From positions 124,001 to 188,000 of the forward strand of contig CAVYXQ010000024.1 of NCBI GenBank assembly GCA_963772555.1: a DNA stretch of 64,000 nt, in the 5' to 3' direction. Position numbers and translations under genes: made by a program. This document shows, in pieces, positions 17,520 through 26,191 of this stretch (its first letter is position 1; the number at the start of each line of letters is the position of its first letter). A model generated the notes under the pieces. That model was not told the DNA's origin, did no database searches, and was given only the letters and a program-made list of their open reading frames with translations. This stretch comes from Roseiarcus sp963772555. Its GTDB lineage: Bacteria; Pseudomonadota; Alphaproteobacteria; Rhizobiales; Beijerinckiaceae.

Positions 17520-18485
17520 TTATTTTGTATTTTGTCGAACTCCCATTTTATCGAAATCGACCCAGAGCTGACGGATGGTCTTGCGCGCCTCTTCGAGAGA
17601 GCCGATCGTCAGGAAGGCGATGAAGGTGTGCTCGCCTGGCTCAACTCGGTTAATTCTGAAGAAGACATTCCATTTCACGCTCGGGAAAGCCATTTTCGCA
17701 TCGGTGAATGGCTGTCCGGAATAGGTCGCCGGAACGCTTTGCGGCGGCGCGTAAATTCCCATCGCGAATCGACTGTCATCAGTGGCGAAGATGATCGGAT
17801 CGTTCTGGTAGCCAAGCTCTCCCACGACCCGCTTGAGCTGATCTTTTGCCGGATCATAGATCCAAAAATCCGAAAATTCGGCCGGCATATAGCCGGTTGG
17901 GGCTTCAAAGCCGCCGAGCGTTCGCGAGTCCGGAACGACGAACGTCGATTGAAACTCGATCACATTCGGCAGGCCCACGACGCCGATCGTCACCACCTTG
18001 CGCATGATGTCGCTGGAGAGCGGGCCATCTTTCGGTCCGTCAGTCGCGGGACATTTGGCGAAATCGGTTGGATCGAGCCAGTAGGCCGCCCGGGTTTCCG
18101 TCGTCACCCGGCGCGGCTCGACCTTTAGAGAAAGCAGTCTGCTCGTGCTCGTCGCCCCCAACCCGTCATAGACCGAACCTGCCTCAGTCGGGTTGAAACA
18201 TTCACGATGCCTGTTGGAGAAGGCCGCCGCCATCTGGATTTCGCGTCCGTGGTCGGAGCTGCTGACGAATTGCTTGCCGCGCCAGACGAGTCCGTCAATG
18301 GCGCCGGCGTCGCGGCTTGTGACGCGGACGGACAGAGTCGAATCGCCGATGGTCGCTATTTTCGCGGCATTCGGCCAGACGACGCCAGGGGCGTCGGCGG
18401 CGCACGCGAAATCAGGCGCCGCGACAAGGCACAGGCGCGCGGCCAAACTCCAAAGCGGCTTCCTGAAGCCTTTGGCGCTGACCAT
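17520..18485 (-). CDS. Secreted protein of unknown function in the glycan cluster
   Basis: 321 residues from ATG 18485, chosen because it opens a signal peptide (KPLWSLAARLCLVAAPDFACA, cleavage after ACA near residue 30). The rest is a beta-rich soluble protein with TLSVRVTSRDAGAIDGLVWRG and WNVFFRINRVEPGEHTFIAF, reminiscent of carbohydrate-processing or galactose-mutarotase-like beta-sandwiches, but I cannot assign a family. It follows the large glycosyltransferase by 152 bases on the same strand and is likely periplasmic or exported. Confidence 0.65.
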   Translation of the reverse strand: MVSAKGFRKPLWSLAARLCLVAAPDFACAADAPGVVWPNAAKIATIGDSTLSVRVTSRDAGAIDGLVWRGKQFVSSSDHGREIQMAAAFSNRHRECFNPTEAGSVYDGLGATSTSRLLSLKVEPRRVTTETRAAYWLDPTDFAKCPATDGPKDGPLSSDIMRKVVTIGVVGLPNVIEFQSTFVVPDSRTLGGFEAPTGYMPAEFSDFWIYDPAKDQLKRVVGELGYQNDPIIFATDDSRFAMGIYAPPQSVPATYSGQPFTDAKMAFPSVKWNVFFRINRVEPGEHTFIAFLTIGSLEEARKTIRQLWVDFDKMGVRQNTK

Positions 18486-18637
18486 GCTGGAGTTTCTGGC
18501 GCAGACGACGCCTTGCGGCGCGCATCGCTCTTTAGAATGCGCGTCGGGAGTAGGCCGCGAAATTGACGTTGGAAAAATCCGCCGATCAATTGCACCGGCG
18601 CCAGAAGATCCCGAGCGCAGGCGGGGCGGCATCAGGC

Positions 18638-21600
18638 TCACGCCTCGCAGCTTTCCCGGAGCGCCGGACGATCCGCGCGCGCCTTTTCCTTTCTGGCAGA
18701 TCCTGGCTGAGGGGCAAGAACCGTCAGTATGTGCTCGGCCACGACGTTGAGCGTATGATCGCGTCGCACTAAGTCATAGGCGTTGCGAGCGAGGCGGCTC
18801 CGCTCTTCCGGCCGGCGCACCAGATCTGATAGGGCCGAGAGCCAAGCCGCCTTGGTGTTCTCGACCAACAGGCCCGTTTCGCCATTCTGAACCACGCGCC
18901 CATATTCGGGACCGTTCGAACAGACCATGGCCATGCCCAGCGCGCCGCATTCCAGGAATTTGAGATAAGACTTGTTGCCGTTGAAGGTGTTGGCGGCGAG
19001 CGGCGCGAGGCCTATGTCCCAACAGACGGTCTTTTGCAGCCAGCGCGCGAAACTCGGATAATCATTGGCCAGCGGCAGCGAGATCACGCTGCCGAAGGCC
19101 TTCCTGGCGTTGCTGAAACCGCCAATGACCTGGAAATCGATCCGACCGGGGAAGCGGGACTGTATTTCCTCGATGGCTTCGCGGACGAGAGCGAGGTCGT
19201 CGTCATGGGTGGGCGTACCGACGTACCCAATGGTGACTCTGTCGCTGCTCGTCCGGCTTTCGATATTGCGCAGCCCTGCCGGCTCCCTCTCTCCCAGGCG
19301 CCACAGATCCGCATCCAGCGCGTTGGGAATGAAGGTCGTGTTCGGATTCAGCGCCGAGAATTTCCTCAGCAACGCCTCGGAGGACACGGTCACGGCGTCG
19401 GCGGCGCGGGCGAAGGCGGTCACGCGATGACCAAGATCCTCCACGTCGCCGTGAAAGCCTCGGATCTTCAGGGCATGGCCATCGAGCAGATCGTCGTCGA
19501 TCTCGTAGATCAGGCGCGCTCCGCTGCGCTTGACCTCCGAGATCCAGCCTTCAACCGCCGTGGTTTCGACCAGGCCGGCGTCGCGTTGCACCAGCACGGC
19601 GTCTTTGGAGCCGAGCGCGGGCAGGCTGGCGCTACGAAGTTGCGAAACATCCCAGTCGCGGCAGATCTCGGCGGTGCGATAGGGCAGCATCATGCGTACG
19701 AAGCCAGAGCCGGCCGGCAGACCGTCGGAACGCAGAGCGGGCATCAGCAGCAATCGGCCACGTTGGCGCGCCGTCGCCCGCGCGTTGTCTTCGAAGAGCG
19801 GCGCGACGGCGGCCCGCACCCGTTCGAGCCCCGGCTGGGCATTCATGCTCGCAATGGAGCGTGTGATGCGCGGCTTGCCGTGTTTGCGGATGAGGGCATG
19901 CATGCCCTCATCCATCAGCGCAGTCCGCTCGCCATCGGCGTAGCTCTTGGATTTGGCGTGGAAAATATAGACGCCGGCGATCACCGCGAGATCAAAGCCC
20001 GCGTCCACCGCGCGGAAGCAGAAATCATTCTCCTCGCCGTAGCCGCGCGGGAAGTTCTCCTCGTCGAACAGGCCGATCTTGTCGAAGACCGCGCGCTTCA
20101 CGCAGAAGCAGAAGCCATGGACGAGCGGTGTACGGATAAGCTCGCCATCCCAGAGGCGCTCGAAGAACAGATCCATGCCGGCGACGGTCATGCCCGGCGG
20201 GATCGGATTGATCGCGGTCTGCGAGCCCGAGCCGACCGTCGATGGCACGGACTGTGCGCTCGCAGCGTTCGACAGCGGGCCGACAATGCCGAGCAGAGGA
20301 TCGCGGTCGAGCGCGTCCGACAATTTGTCGAGAGCGCCCGCGGGAACAATCGTGTCGCTGTTCAGCAGCAGGACGTTGCGCGCCGAGCCGGCCCTCACGC
20401 CGTCATTGGCTGCGACGGTGTAGCCGGTGCGCTCTTCGTGCCGGACGAGGGTCGCGCGGTTCTTCGCGGCGAAGTCCTTGAGGAAATCCGCAGTCTCGGC
20501 GTCGGAGCAATCATCGACGATAATGATCTTGCCGCGACCACTGAGCGCCGCATCTGCCGAAGCAAGGCAGAGCTTGACGTCGTCCAGCGCGTTATGGACG
20601 CAGACGACCACGTCAATATCGAGCGCGCCGGCGGTTTTGCTCCAGCGATGCAGTTCGGGCAGCGGCAAAAGATGGCCGTCGAGCCGGTTGGGCACGTGCC
20701 ATGAGCCATAGATATGCGGTTTCGGGCCCCATTCGTTGAGACCGTGGCGGAAGAGCGAGAAATCGTCGCTGTCGCGCGTCGACTTATATTCCGGCAGCAG
20801 CGGCAGCCAGTCGATTCCAGTCTGGATCAGGCAATAATTGATGCTAAGCTGGTCGCGGCGACTATATTTGTTGATCTGGTTCCACCAGAGCTGTTGGAAG
20901 GCAAGGGTTTTCGGATTGCGCGCGTCGAAGACCATGAAATTGGTCTCAATGAGAGTGGCCGTTTCTAATCCTTCGGCGCCATCATACGCCTTCAATTGAG
21001 CTTCGATAACGACGCTGTCGTCGAGCTTCAGCGTGCGAGCCTCGGCCGCTTCTTCCAGATAATTCCAGCGAATCGAATGCGGGATCGCGCCGATCGGGCG
21101 GCCAGAGGCTTCCGTCGCCGCGACGAAATTCGAGATTGGCGAACGGACCAGAACATTGGCGTCCACCCAGACCACGAAATCATAGCCCGGAAACAGCCGC
21201 AGCAGGTTCGTTTTGACATAGCGAGCCGTGCGGCGCGGATCGGCGTCGAGATAGGGACAGGGCAGCAGGCGAAACACGCCATAGCCGTCGGTCACCGAAT
21301 TGGTCACGCAGTAATAATCAAGTTCGGGCTCGAAATGGCCCGGCAGCAAGAGCGCGTCGAAGGGGCCGGTGATCGCCGTGACGACGGCGACGCGACCGCG
21401 CTTGCCGCCGCGCGCGCGCACCGCCTGCTGGTAGGCGAGGATTTCTTGCGTCCGGTCGCGCTCGAAATCCGGGAAGACGCGCGACTTGCCGTAATAATTG
21501 ATGAGGTTGTAACCTACGTCGATGAACCGGGAGACGACCGAATAGCCACGCAGCGCCGGGACGAGGCCACACAGGCGTTCGGTCCCATGGGCCAGCGTGC

Positions 21601-21736
21601 CGTCGATCTGTCCGGCCTCTTCCTCAAAATCCTCCAGTTTCACCCGGCCTTCGAGTAGGGGGCGGAGCGCATCTGTCCGCGCCCAGAAGAAGGAGCCGGC
21701 CGGAAAATGCGGGCAGGTGTCACCGGCATAAGACAT
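18638..21736 (-). CDS. Multi-domain glycosyltransferase (C-terminal part of a larger gene)
   Basis: 1032 residues as it stands. The opening (SYAGDTCPHFPAGSFFWART to GQIDGTLAHGTERLCGL) is the C-terminal end of a rhamnan-synthesis F (RgpF) domain whose front is in the upstream frame, so a single extra base near 21728 splits one gene in two. Following modules are a DUF616-like domain (VAVVTAITGPFDALLLP, WVDANVLVRSP; about 110-330), a GT2 domain (VVVCVHNALDDVKLCL, IIIVDDCSD, LLLNSDT, GYGEENDFCFR; about 380-620) and a GT4-like C-terminus (YEIDDDLLDG, CWDIGLAPL, GNKSYLKFLECGALGMAMV; about 770-1010). It probably assembles several sugars of one surface glycan. Confidence 0.85.
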   Translation of the reverse strand: MSYAGDTCPHFPAGSFFWARTDALRPLLEGRVKLEDFEEEAGQIDGTLAHGTERLCGLVPALRGYSVVSRFIDVGYNLINYYGKSRVFPDFERDRTQEILAYQQAVRARGGKRGRVAVVTAITGPFDALLLPGHFEPELDYYCVTNSVTDGYGVFRLLPCPYLDADPRRTARYVKTNLLRLFPGYDFVVWVDANVLVRSPISNFVAATEASGRPIGAIPHSIRWNYLEEAAEARTLKLDDSVVIEAQLKAYDGAEGLETATLIETNFMVFDARNPKTLAFQQLWWNQINKYSRRDQLSINYCLIQTGIDWLPLLPEYKSTRDSDDFSLFRHGLNEWGPKPHIYGSWHVPNRLDGHLLPLPELHRWSKTAGALDIDVVVCVHNALDDVKLCLASADAALSGRGKIIIVDDCSDAETADFLKDFAAKNRATLVRHEERTGYTVAANDGVRAGSARNVLLLNSDTIVPAGALDKLSDALDRDPLLGIVGPLSNAASAQSVPSTVGSGSQTAINPIPPGMTVAGMDLFFERLWDGELIRTPLVHGFCFCVKRAVFDKIGLFDEENFPRGYGEENDFCFRAVDAGFDLAVIAGVYIFHAKSKSYADGERTALMDEGMHALIRKHGKPRITRSIASMNAQPGLERVRAAVAPLFEDNARATARQRGRLLLMPALRSDGLPAGSGFVRMMLPYRTAEICRDWDVSQLRSASLPALGSKDAVLVQRDAGLVETTAVEGWISEVKRSGARLIYEIDDDLLDGHALKIRGFHGDVEDLGHRVTAFARAADAVTVSSEALLRKFSALNPNTTFIPNALDADLWRLGEREPAGLRNIESRTSSDRVTIGYVGTPTHDDDLALVREAIEEIQSRFPGRIDFQVIGGFSNARKAFGSVISLPLANDYPSFARWLQKTVCWDIGLAPLAANTFNGNKSYLKFLECGALGMAMVCSNGPEYGRVVQNGETGLLVENTKAAWLSALSDLVRRPEERSRLARNAYDLVRRDHTLNVVAEHILTVLAPQPGSARKEKARADRPALRESCEA

Positions 21737-23873
21737 TCCCAGAAGATTTCAGCAGCCTGGTCACGATTTCGCGATTGCCGCCCCATTTCGGCTGGGCGCG
21801 GATTTCAGGATGATAGGGCGGCTGGAACACGCCAAGGTGCGGATCGGCTTGGAAGGCTGTCAGGATCTGCGTAACAATAGACCTGTTGCCGAGGCTGTAA
21901 TGCAGAAGATAGCGGCGCCAGTTTGCATGTTTCGGGCTGTGCGGCGACCGCTTGGAATGGAGATGCAGCACTAAGTCATAAGCGAGCTGCGCGGGCCCGA
22001 ATTCAACCAGGAAGGGCGCCATATCGCGTCCGCGATTCACGGGCGTCGCCACAGTGACGCCTATGCAGTTCTCGACACCCGAGACGAACGCCGCGCGGAC
22101 TTTCTCGGGATCGCCGCGCCCCGGCGGCACCGAGACGAACAGATGGAATTTCGCCGGTATATGAGAGAGATAGCGGCAGAATTCATCTACCAACTCGGCG
22201 TAATAGAGGTGCAGATGCACCGCAATCGACAGCGAGAATCGGGACGGAAGCTTGATATCGAGATCGTAGCGAAGAACGGGACCCGAGGCGCCATATTCAG
22301 GATCGCCGAAGCGCTCCAACGCCGCCGGCACGCTCGCGGGCTTCGGCTTGGGATCTCGCCCCTCAATGCGACCGGTCACCACGAAATGATACAGCGGATT
22401 GGTCTTGCTCTCGCGGACGTCGGGATTGGCCTCCTGATACATTTTCGTGCTGAAGCGATCCGACGGATCGAGCCCGGCCTTCCAGCCCATCTCCATGTAA
22501 TGCGCGGTCGGCCCTCCGGGAAATTTGAGCGCTTCGGGACAATTGCGCGCGTAGAATGACGGATCGAAGAATTCATTCGGACCGATGCCCTGCGTCATGG
22601 CCTTTTCAAACAGCCAGGCGAGCGGCGTACGCCCGGCTTCCGCGGAAGGACGAACGGTGTTGACCCATCTGGCGTCGAACATCACATGGGGGCTCAGGTT
22701 CTTCTTCGAACCGAGCAGGATGTAGTGGACAAGCGGATTCCATTTGCACTCGCGCACATCCAATGCCTGTTGCAGATAGAAGGTGTTATCGAACAAGGCA
22801 TTAGGCGTGCGCTTGTATTCCAGATGCCCGACGCGCGCGTAGTGTTTGAGCGGATTGGCGCCGGCTTTGACCACGTCGGCGTTGCGATAGGCATACCATG
22901 CAGGATCGAAAAGGCCTGACTCCGTGAGGATCTTCTCCATCTCGTCGACGCCCATCGAAAAAGCCACGCCGTCGAAAATAGGCGATGGGCGGAGGTTTCG
23001 ATCACGGCCAACCGTCAAGTAATGCCGCAGCGCAGCGAAGTGTCCACCGCCAATATCTTCGCATTGCCGCGCATAAAATTCTGGATCAAAGTATGGGCTC
23101 GCCGCTCTCGTCGGATGCGCAAGAAAATCAGCGATCATGTCAACTGGGGCGCCGTCAAGCCCATACACCCCGCGATAGTAGTCGACATCGAAAAATTTCG
23201 GATCTCGAAGAGCCGCGATGATTTCGAGCGGCAAGCCCGCAGTCGCGAGTTTGGACCCAGGCAAGGCTCTCGCCGCGATGGTCTTCGGCGCTGTCGGCGC
23301 AGCGGGATTTCGCGCCGGAAAGCTCTCCCAATTCTCTGCCCGCCCGGCGATAAGATAATGGAAAAAGGGATTGATCCCCTGTTCGCGCACGTCCGCGTAT
23401 CTCTCGAGGTAGAGAGCCGTCGAAAAGTCCGGCGACGGGTCGAGCAAGCTGCGCCAACCCTGCTTGACGAAGTGCTCCACAATGGCTTCACTCCCCGCCC
23501 CTCTCAGCTCTGGCGCCTGCTGGAGGTAGAACCTCTCGTCGAAACTGTCCTTGACGATAGAGATCTCGAATTTGAGGTCCGCGGCAATTTTGAGCGGATC
23601 CTTGGGATGCGCGAAGCGACCGTCTCCCCGCCCCCGGACAATGTAGTGAAAAAATGGATTGATGCCCTTCGCGCGAACGTCGGCATACTCCGCGAGGTAG
23701 AAAGATGTCGAGAAGCTCGGCGACGGGTCACGAGAATCGCGCCAGCCACGCTCGAGGTAATGCGTTATCGGATCCGCAATTTCCTCTTTTGAGGGAAATT
23801 GACCCAGATAATAGTCGATCGAGAACTCGGGAGATAGAACCGCCTTCTCATAGGACAATTCAGTCTGCGTCAT
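21720..23873 (-). CDS. N-terminal part of the glycan synthase: tandem repeats plus RgpF domain
   Basis: 717 residues from ATG 23873. About ten 35-45-residue repeats of the type FYL..yaDVR..GinPf.HY...G fill residues 10-530, for example YADVRAKGINPFFHYIVRGR and NADVVKAGANPLKHYARVG. A rhamnan synthesis F domain starts near residue 555 (FSLSIAVHLHLYYAELVDEF, NRGRDMAPFLVEFG, LVLHLHSKRSPH) and is cut by the frameshift near 21728. Joined with the next frame the product is about 1745 residues. The start overlaps the methyltransferase stop as ATGA, so the two are coupled. Confidence 0.82.
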   Translation of the reverse strand: MTQTELSYEKAVLSPEFSIDYYLGQFPSKEEIADPITHYLERGWRDSRDPSPSFSTSFYLAEYADVRAKGINPFFHYIVRGRGDGRFAHPKDPLKIAADLKFEISIVKDSFDERFYLQQAPELRGAGSEAIVEHFVKQGWRSLLDPSPDFSTALYLERYADVREQGINPFFHYLIAGRAENWESFPARNPAAPTAPKTIAARALPGSKLATAGLPLEIIAALRDPKFFDVDYYRGVYGLDGAPVDMIADFLAHPTRAASPYFDPEFYARQCEDIGGGHFAALRHYLTVGRDRNLRPSPIFDGVAFSMGVDEMEKILTESGLFDPAWYAYRNADVVKAGANPLKHYARVGHLEYKRTPNALFDNTFYLQQALDVRECKWNPLVHYILLGSKKNLSPHVMFDARWVNTVRPSAEAGRTPLAWLFEKAMTQGIGPNEFFDPSFYARNCPEALKFPGGPTAHYMEMGWKAGLDPSDRFSTKMYQEANPDVRESKTNPLYHFVVTGRIEGRDPKPKPASVPAALERFGDPEYGASGPVLRYDLDIKLPSRFSLSIAVHLHLYYAELVDEFCRYLSHIPAKFHLFVSVPPGRGDPEKVRAAFVSGVENCIGVTVATPVNRGRDMAPFLVEFGPAQLAYDLVLHLHSKRSPHSPKHANWRRYLLHYSLGNRSIVTQILTAFQADPHLGVFQPPYHPEIRAQPKWGGNREIVTRLLKSSGNVLCR

Positions 23874-24742
23874 TTCCCACTTCCCGGCGTGAGCTGGTCC
23901 GACTTGCATGAGTTGTCTGTCTCGCTGCCTCGGATAGACAACGTTTCAATTTGCTTTTGCTTCGCCCCATCGACATAATAGGCGTCAGAACATGCGCGCC
24001 CCAGCCTTGCGAAGAAGTTCGAAATATCCCGGCGTGACGAACTCTGCGCGTCCGCATCCAGGAGAGCTTTCACTCCTGGACTCAGGGCCTTACCAATTCC
24101 GACAACCCCGAGGCCATGGCCATGGGCGAATTCAAAGACAGGATAGTCTTTGCGAAGCTGAAGCAATACCTTGGCAACTCCGAAATTGCGCTCCCGCACA
24201 TTTGTGTCGTGAAGGAGCAGCACTGCCCGATCGGACAATTTCGGCAGCCATGTTTCGATGTCTTTCCGCACCGCCTCTTCCGTGTGCAGGCCATCCAGAT
24301 GCAGCAGATCGATCGAGGTATCTTCAAAGTATCGCGCAGTGTCGGAGAAACTTGCACGTATCAGGCTCGAAAAGCGCGAATATAGGGCATTATTGCGGGC
24401 GCTGACGGAGGCATAAACGTCTTCGCCGTAGAAGCCGGCGTGTTCATCTCCAGTCCAGGTATCAACGGAGTAGCAACGCGCGTCGAGCGACAGGACTTCA
24501 ACCGCCTGACAGAACGCGAAATAAGAGGCGCCATAATGCGTACCCAACTCGACCAGAAGGCCAGGCCTTTGCTGGGACATGAGCCAAAATGCGAATGGTA
24601 TATGTTCGAGCCAGGCCGAGCGCGGCAGATAGAGCGGCCTCCAGAAGGCCGCTTTCACACCTTCGTTCGCGACAACCTGCGTTACCGACAGTTCGCCATC
24701 CTGGCGAAGCCGGCGGTCAGTGAGAGCAACAGATCCCGTCAA
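23870..24742 (-). CDS. Class I SAM-dependent methyltransferase
   Basis: 290 residues of the Methyltransf_24-type fold. Motif I is LLVELGTHYGASYFAF near residue 65; acidic ribose and metal-like residues follow in CYSVDTWTGDEHAGF and LLHLDGLHTEEAV, then VLLLHDTNVRERNFGV. Such enzymes in glycan clusters methylate sugar or phosphate groups. It starts at TTG 24742, less common, with no better in-frame ATG nearby. It heads the minus-strand glycan operon. Confidence 0.8.
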   Translation of the reverse strand: MTGSVALTDRRLRQDGELSVTQVVANEGVKAAFWRPLYLPRSAWLEHIPFAFWLMSQQRPGLLVELGTHYGASYFAFCQAVEVLSLDARCYSVDTWTGDEHAGFYGEDVYASVSARNNALYSRFSSLIRASFSDTARYFEDTSIDLLHLDGLHTEEAVRKDIETWLPKLSDRAVLLLHDTNVRERNFGVAKVLLQLRKDYPVFEFAHGHGLGVVGIGKALSPGVKALLDADAQSSSRRDISNFFARLGRACSDAYYVDGAKQKQIETLSIRGSETDNSCKSDQLTPGSGK

Positions 24743-25189
24743 CGAAAGCTCCCTTGCAATACAACAAAGTCGAATACAACTTTACGATCACTTGTTCGTG
24801 GATATCGTGCAAACATCCGTGTCGGCGCGGGCGCCAGGCGGCGGTAACGACCTTCATAGCTAGTCTCTAGGCTGCCATTTTGGCGTTTGAATCAGAAACT
24901 GCCGCTTGATAATATCGACTTAATTTGACAATATGGCTTGCCGAAGAGAGTTATATTTAGAATGTGTTACTCCAGCCTTTTCGTGGATTTGCCTGGCGAC
25001 GGCGAGCGGATTTCGTCCCGCGTTTTGGATTGGGGCCAAGGCGGCGCGGCGATCCCGGCATCCGTAGGGCGCTCTTGGCCTGGTTTGCTCGCTCCGCCCG
25101 CGACGACGGGGACCGCCGGCCGCCCTACTCCGCCGAGCCGCGGCCGTCGCGCTCGGCTTCGCAAACCTATGCCGCGGTCGGCTGGCGCG
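24743..25189. other. Intergenic promoter region of the glycan operon
   Basis: About 450 bases. An AT-rich stretch at about 24880-24960 contrasts with the GC-rich surroundings and probably contains the promoter of the methyltransferase-glycosyltransferase operon. No gene or structured repeat is seen. Confidence 0.45.
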
Positions 25190-26191
25190 CTATTGCGGCA
25201 GCGGGCCGAGTTCGGGCCAGCCGTCCGCGGTCCACCCCAGCGGGGAGAGCTGGAGCTTGGAGACGCCGGCCGCGTCGCCGTCGTAGTAGTGATAGACCAG
25301 CATGTCGCCGCGCGAGGTCTTCACCGCCTCCTGACCGCCGGGGCCGATGAAGCGGCCGGTCGTGCCGAGCATGAGCGAGCCGCCGCCCTCGAGCATGCTC
25401 TTGCCAGCCCGGTCGACATAGGGACCCTCGATCCGGTCGGCGCGGCCGACGCGAATGTTGTAGGTCGAGGCGACGCCGCGGCAGCACTGGTCGAAGCTGA
25501 CGAAGAGGTAGAATTTCCCCTCGTGCTCGAGGATCGAGGAGGCCTCGATCGCGCCGCCGTGGCGGCTGGCCAGCGCCACCGCCGGCGCGTCGCCCTTGAG
25601 CTTGCCGGTCTCCGGATCGAGTTCCTTGAGCTTGATCCCGGACCAGTAGGACCCGTAGGAGAGAAAGGCGCGTCCGTCCGAGAGGTCGATCCGGAACGGG
25701 TCGATGGCGTTGAAGCCGTCGCCGACGTCTGACTTCAACACCAGTCCTTGATCCTGCCAGCCGTCTGCCGGCTTCGCCGGATCGAAGGAGGCGCTGGTCA
25801 TGAGCCCGATGGCGCTCGTGTTGTGGCCGAAGCTCGAGAGGCAATAATAGAGAAAGAACCTGCCGCCCCGCCGGCTGATCGAGGGGGCCCAGACATTGAG
25901 CGGCTGGAAGCCGAGCGCATCGATGGCCCATTTTGGCACGCCCGTTCCGATGGCGCCCGCGTCCGTCCAGCGGACGCCGTCGGGCGAGGTCTTGACCCGG
26001 ATCGCGCCGTGATAACGGCCCTGCTCGCCGGTTCCGAACGCGGCGAAGCGGCCGTCGACCTCGATGACCGACGGGTCATGGATGCGGGTGTCGCCCCTCA
26101 TCTGCGGCTGCGGCGGGAGGTCGGCGGCGTGGAGGGGCGCGGCCATGGCGATGAGGATCACGGCGGCCAGGCGGACGAGGGCTGACATCAT
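25190..26191 (-). CDS. Secreted GH43-family glycosidase (arabinanase-like)
   Basis: 333 residues with a signal peptide (LVRLAAVILIAMAAPLHA, cleavage near residue 23). The five-bladed GH43 propeller is marked by the catalytic base Asp in IHDPSVIEVDG (about residue 39), the pKa-modulating Asp in NAIDPFRIDL and the acid Glu in GAIEASSILEHEG. The Cys pair in FDQCCRGVAST is typical of endo-1,5-alpha-L-arabinanases. It acts outside the cytoplasm. Its ATG overlaps the serS stop as ATGA, an odd pairing of a secreted hydrolase with a tRNA synthetase. Confidence 0.87.
   Translation of the reverse strand: MMSALVRLAAVILIAMAAPLHAADLPPQPQMRGDTRIHDPSVIEVDGRFAAFGTGEQGRYHGAIRVKTSPDGVRWTDAGAIGTGVPKWAIDALGFQPLNVWAPSISRRGGRFFLYYCLSSFGHNTSAIGLMTSASFDPAKPADGWQDQGLVLKSDVGDGFNAIDPFRIDLSDGRAFLSYGSYWSGIKLKELDPETGKLKGDAPAVALASRHGGAIEASSILEHEGKFYLFVSFDQCCRGVASTYNIRVGRADRIEGPYVDRAGKSMLEGGGSLMLGTTGRFIGPGGQEAVKTSRGDMLVYHYYDGDAAGVSKLQLSPLGWTADGWPELGPLPQ

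Noticed and set aside
19034..20704. 556-codon plus-strand frame inside the glycosyltransferase
   Set aside because: Antisense shadow of a gene with clear GT2 and GT4 motifs; no recognisable domain.
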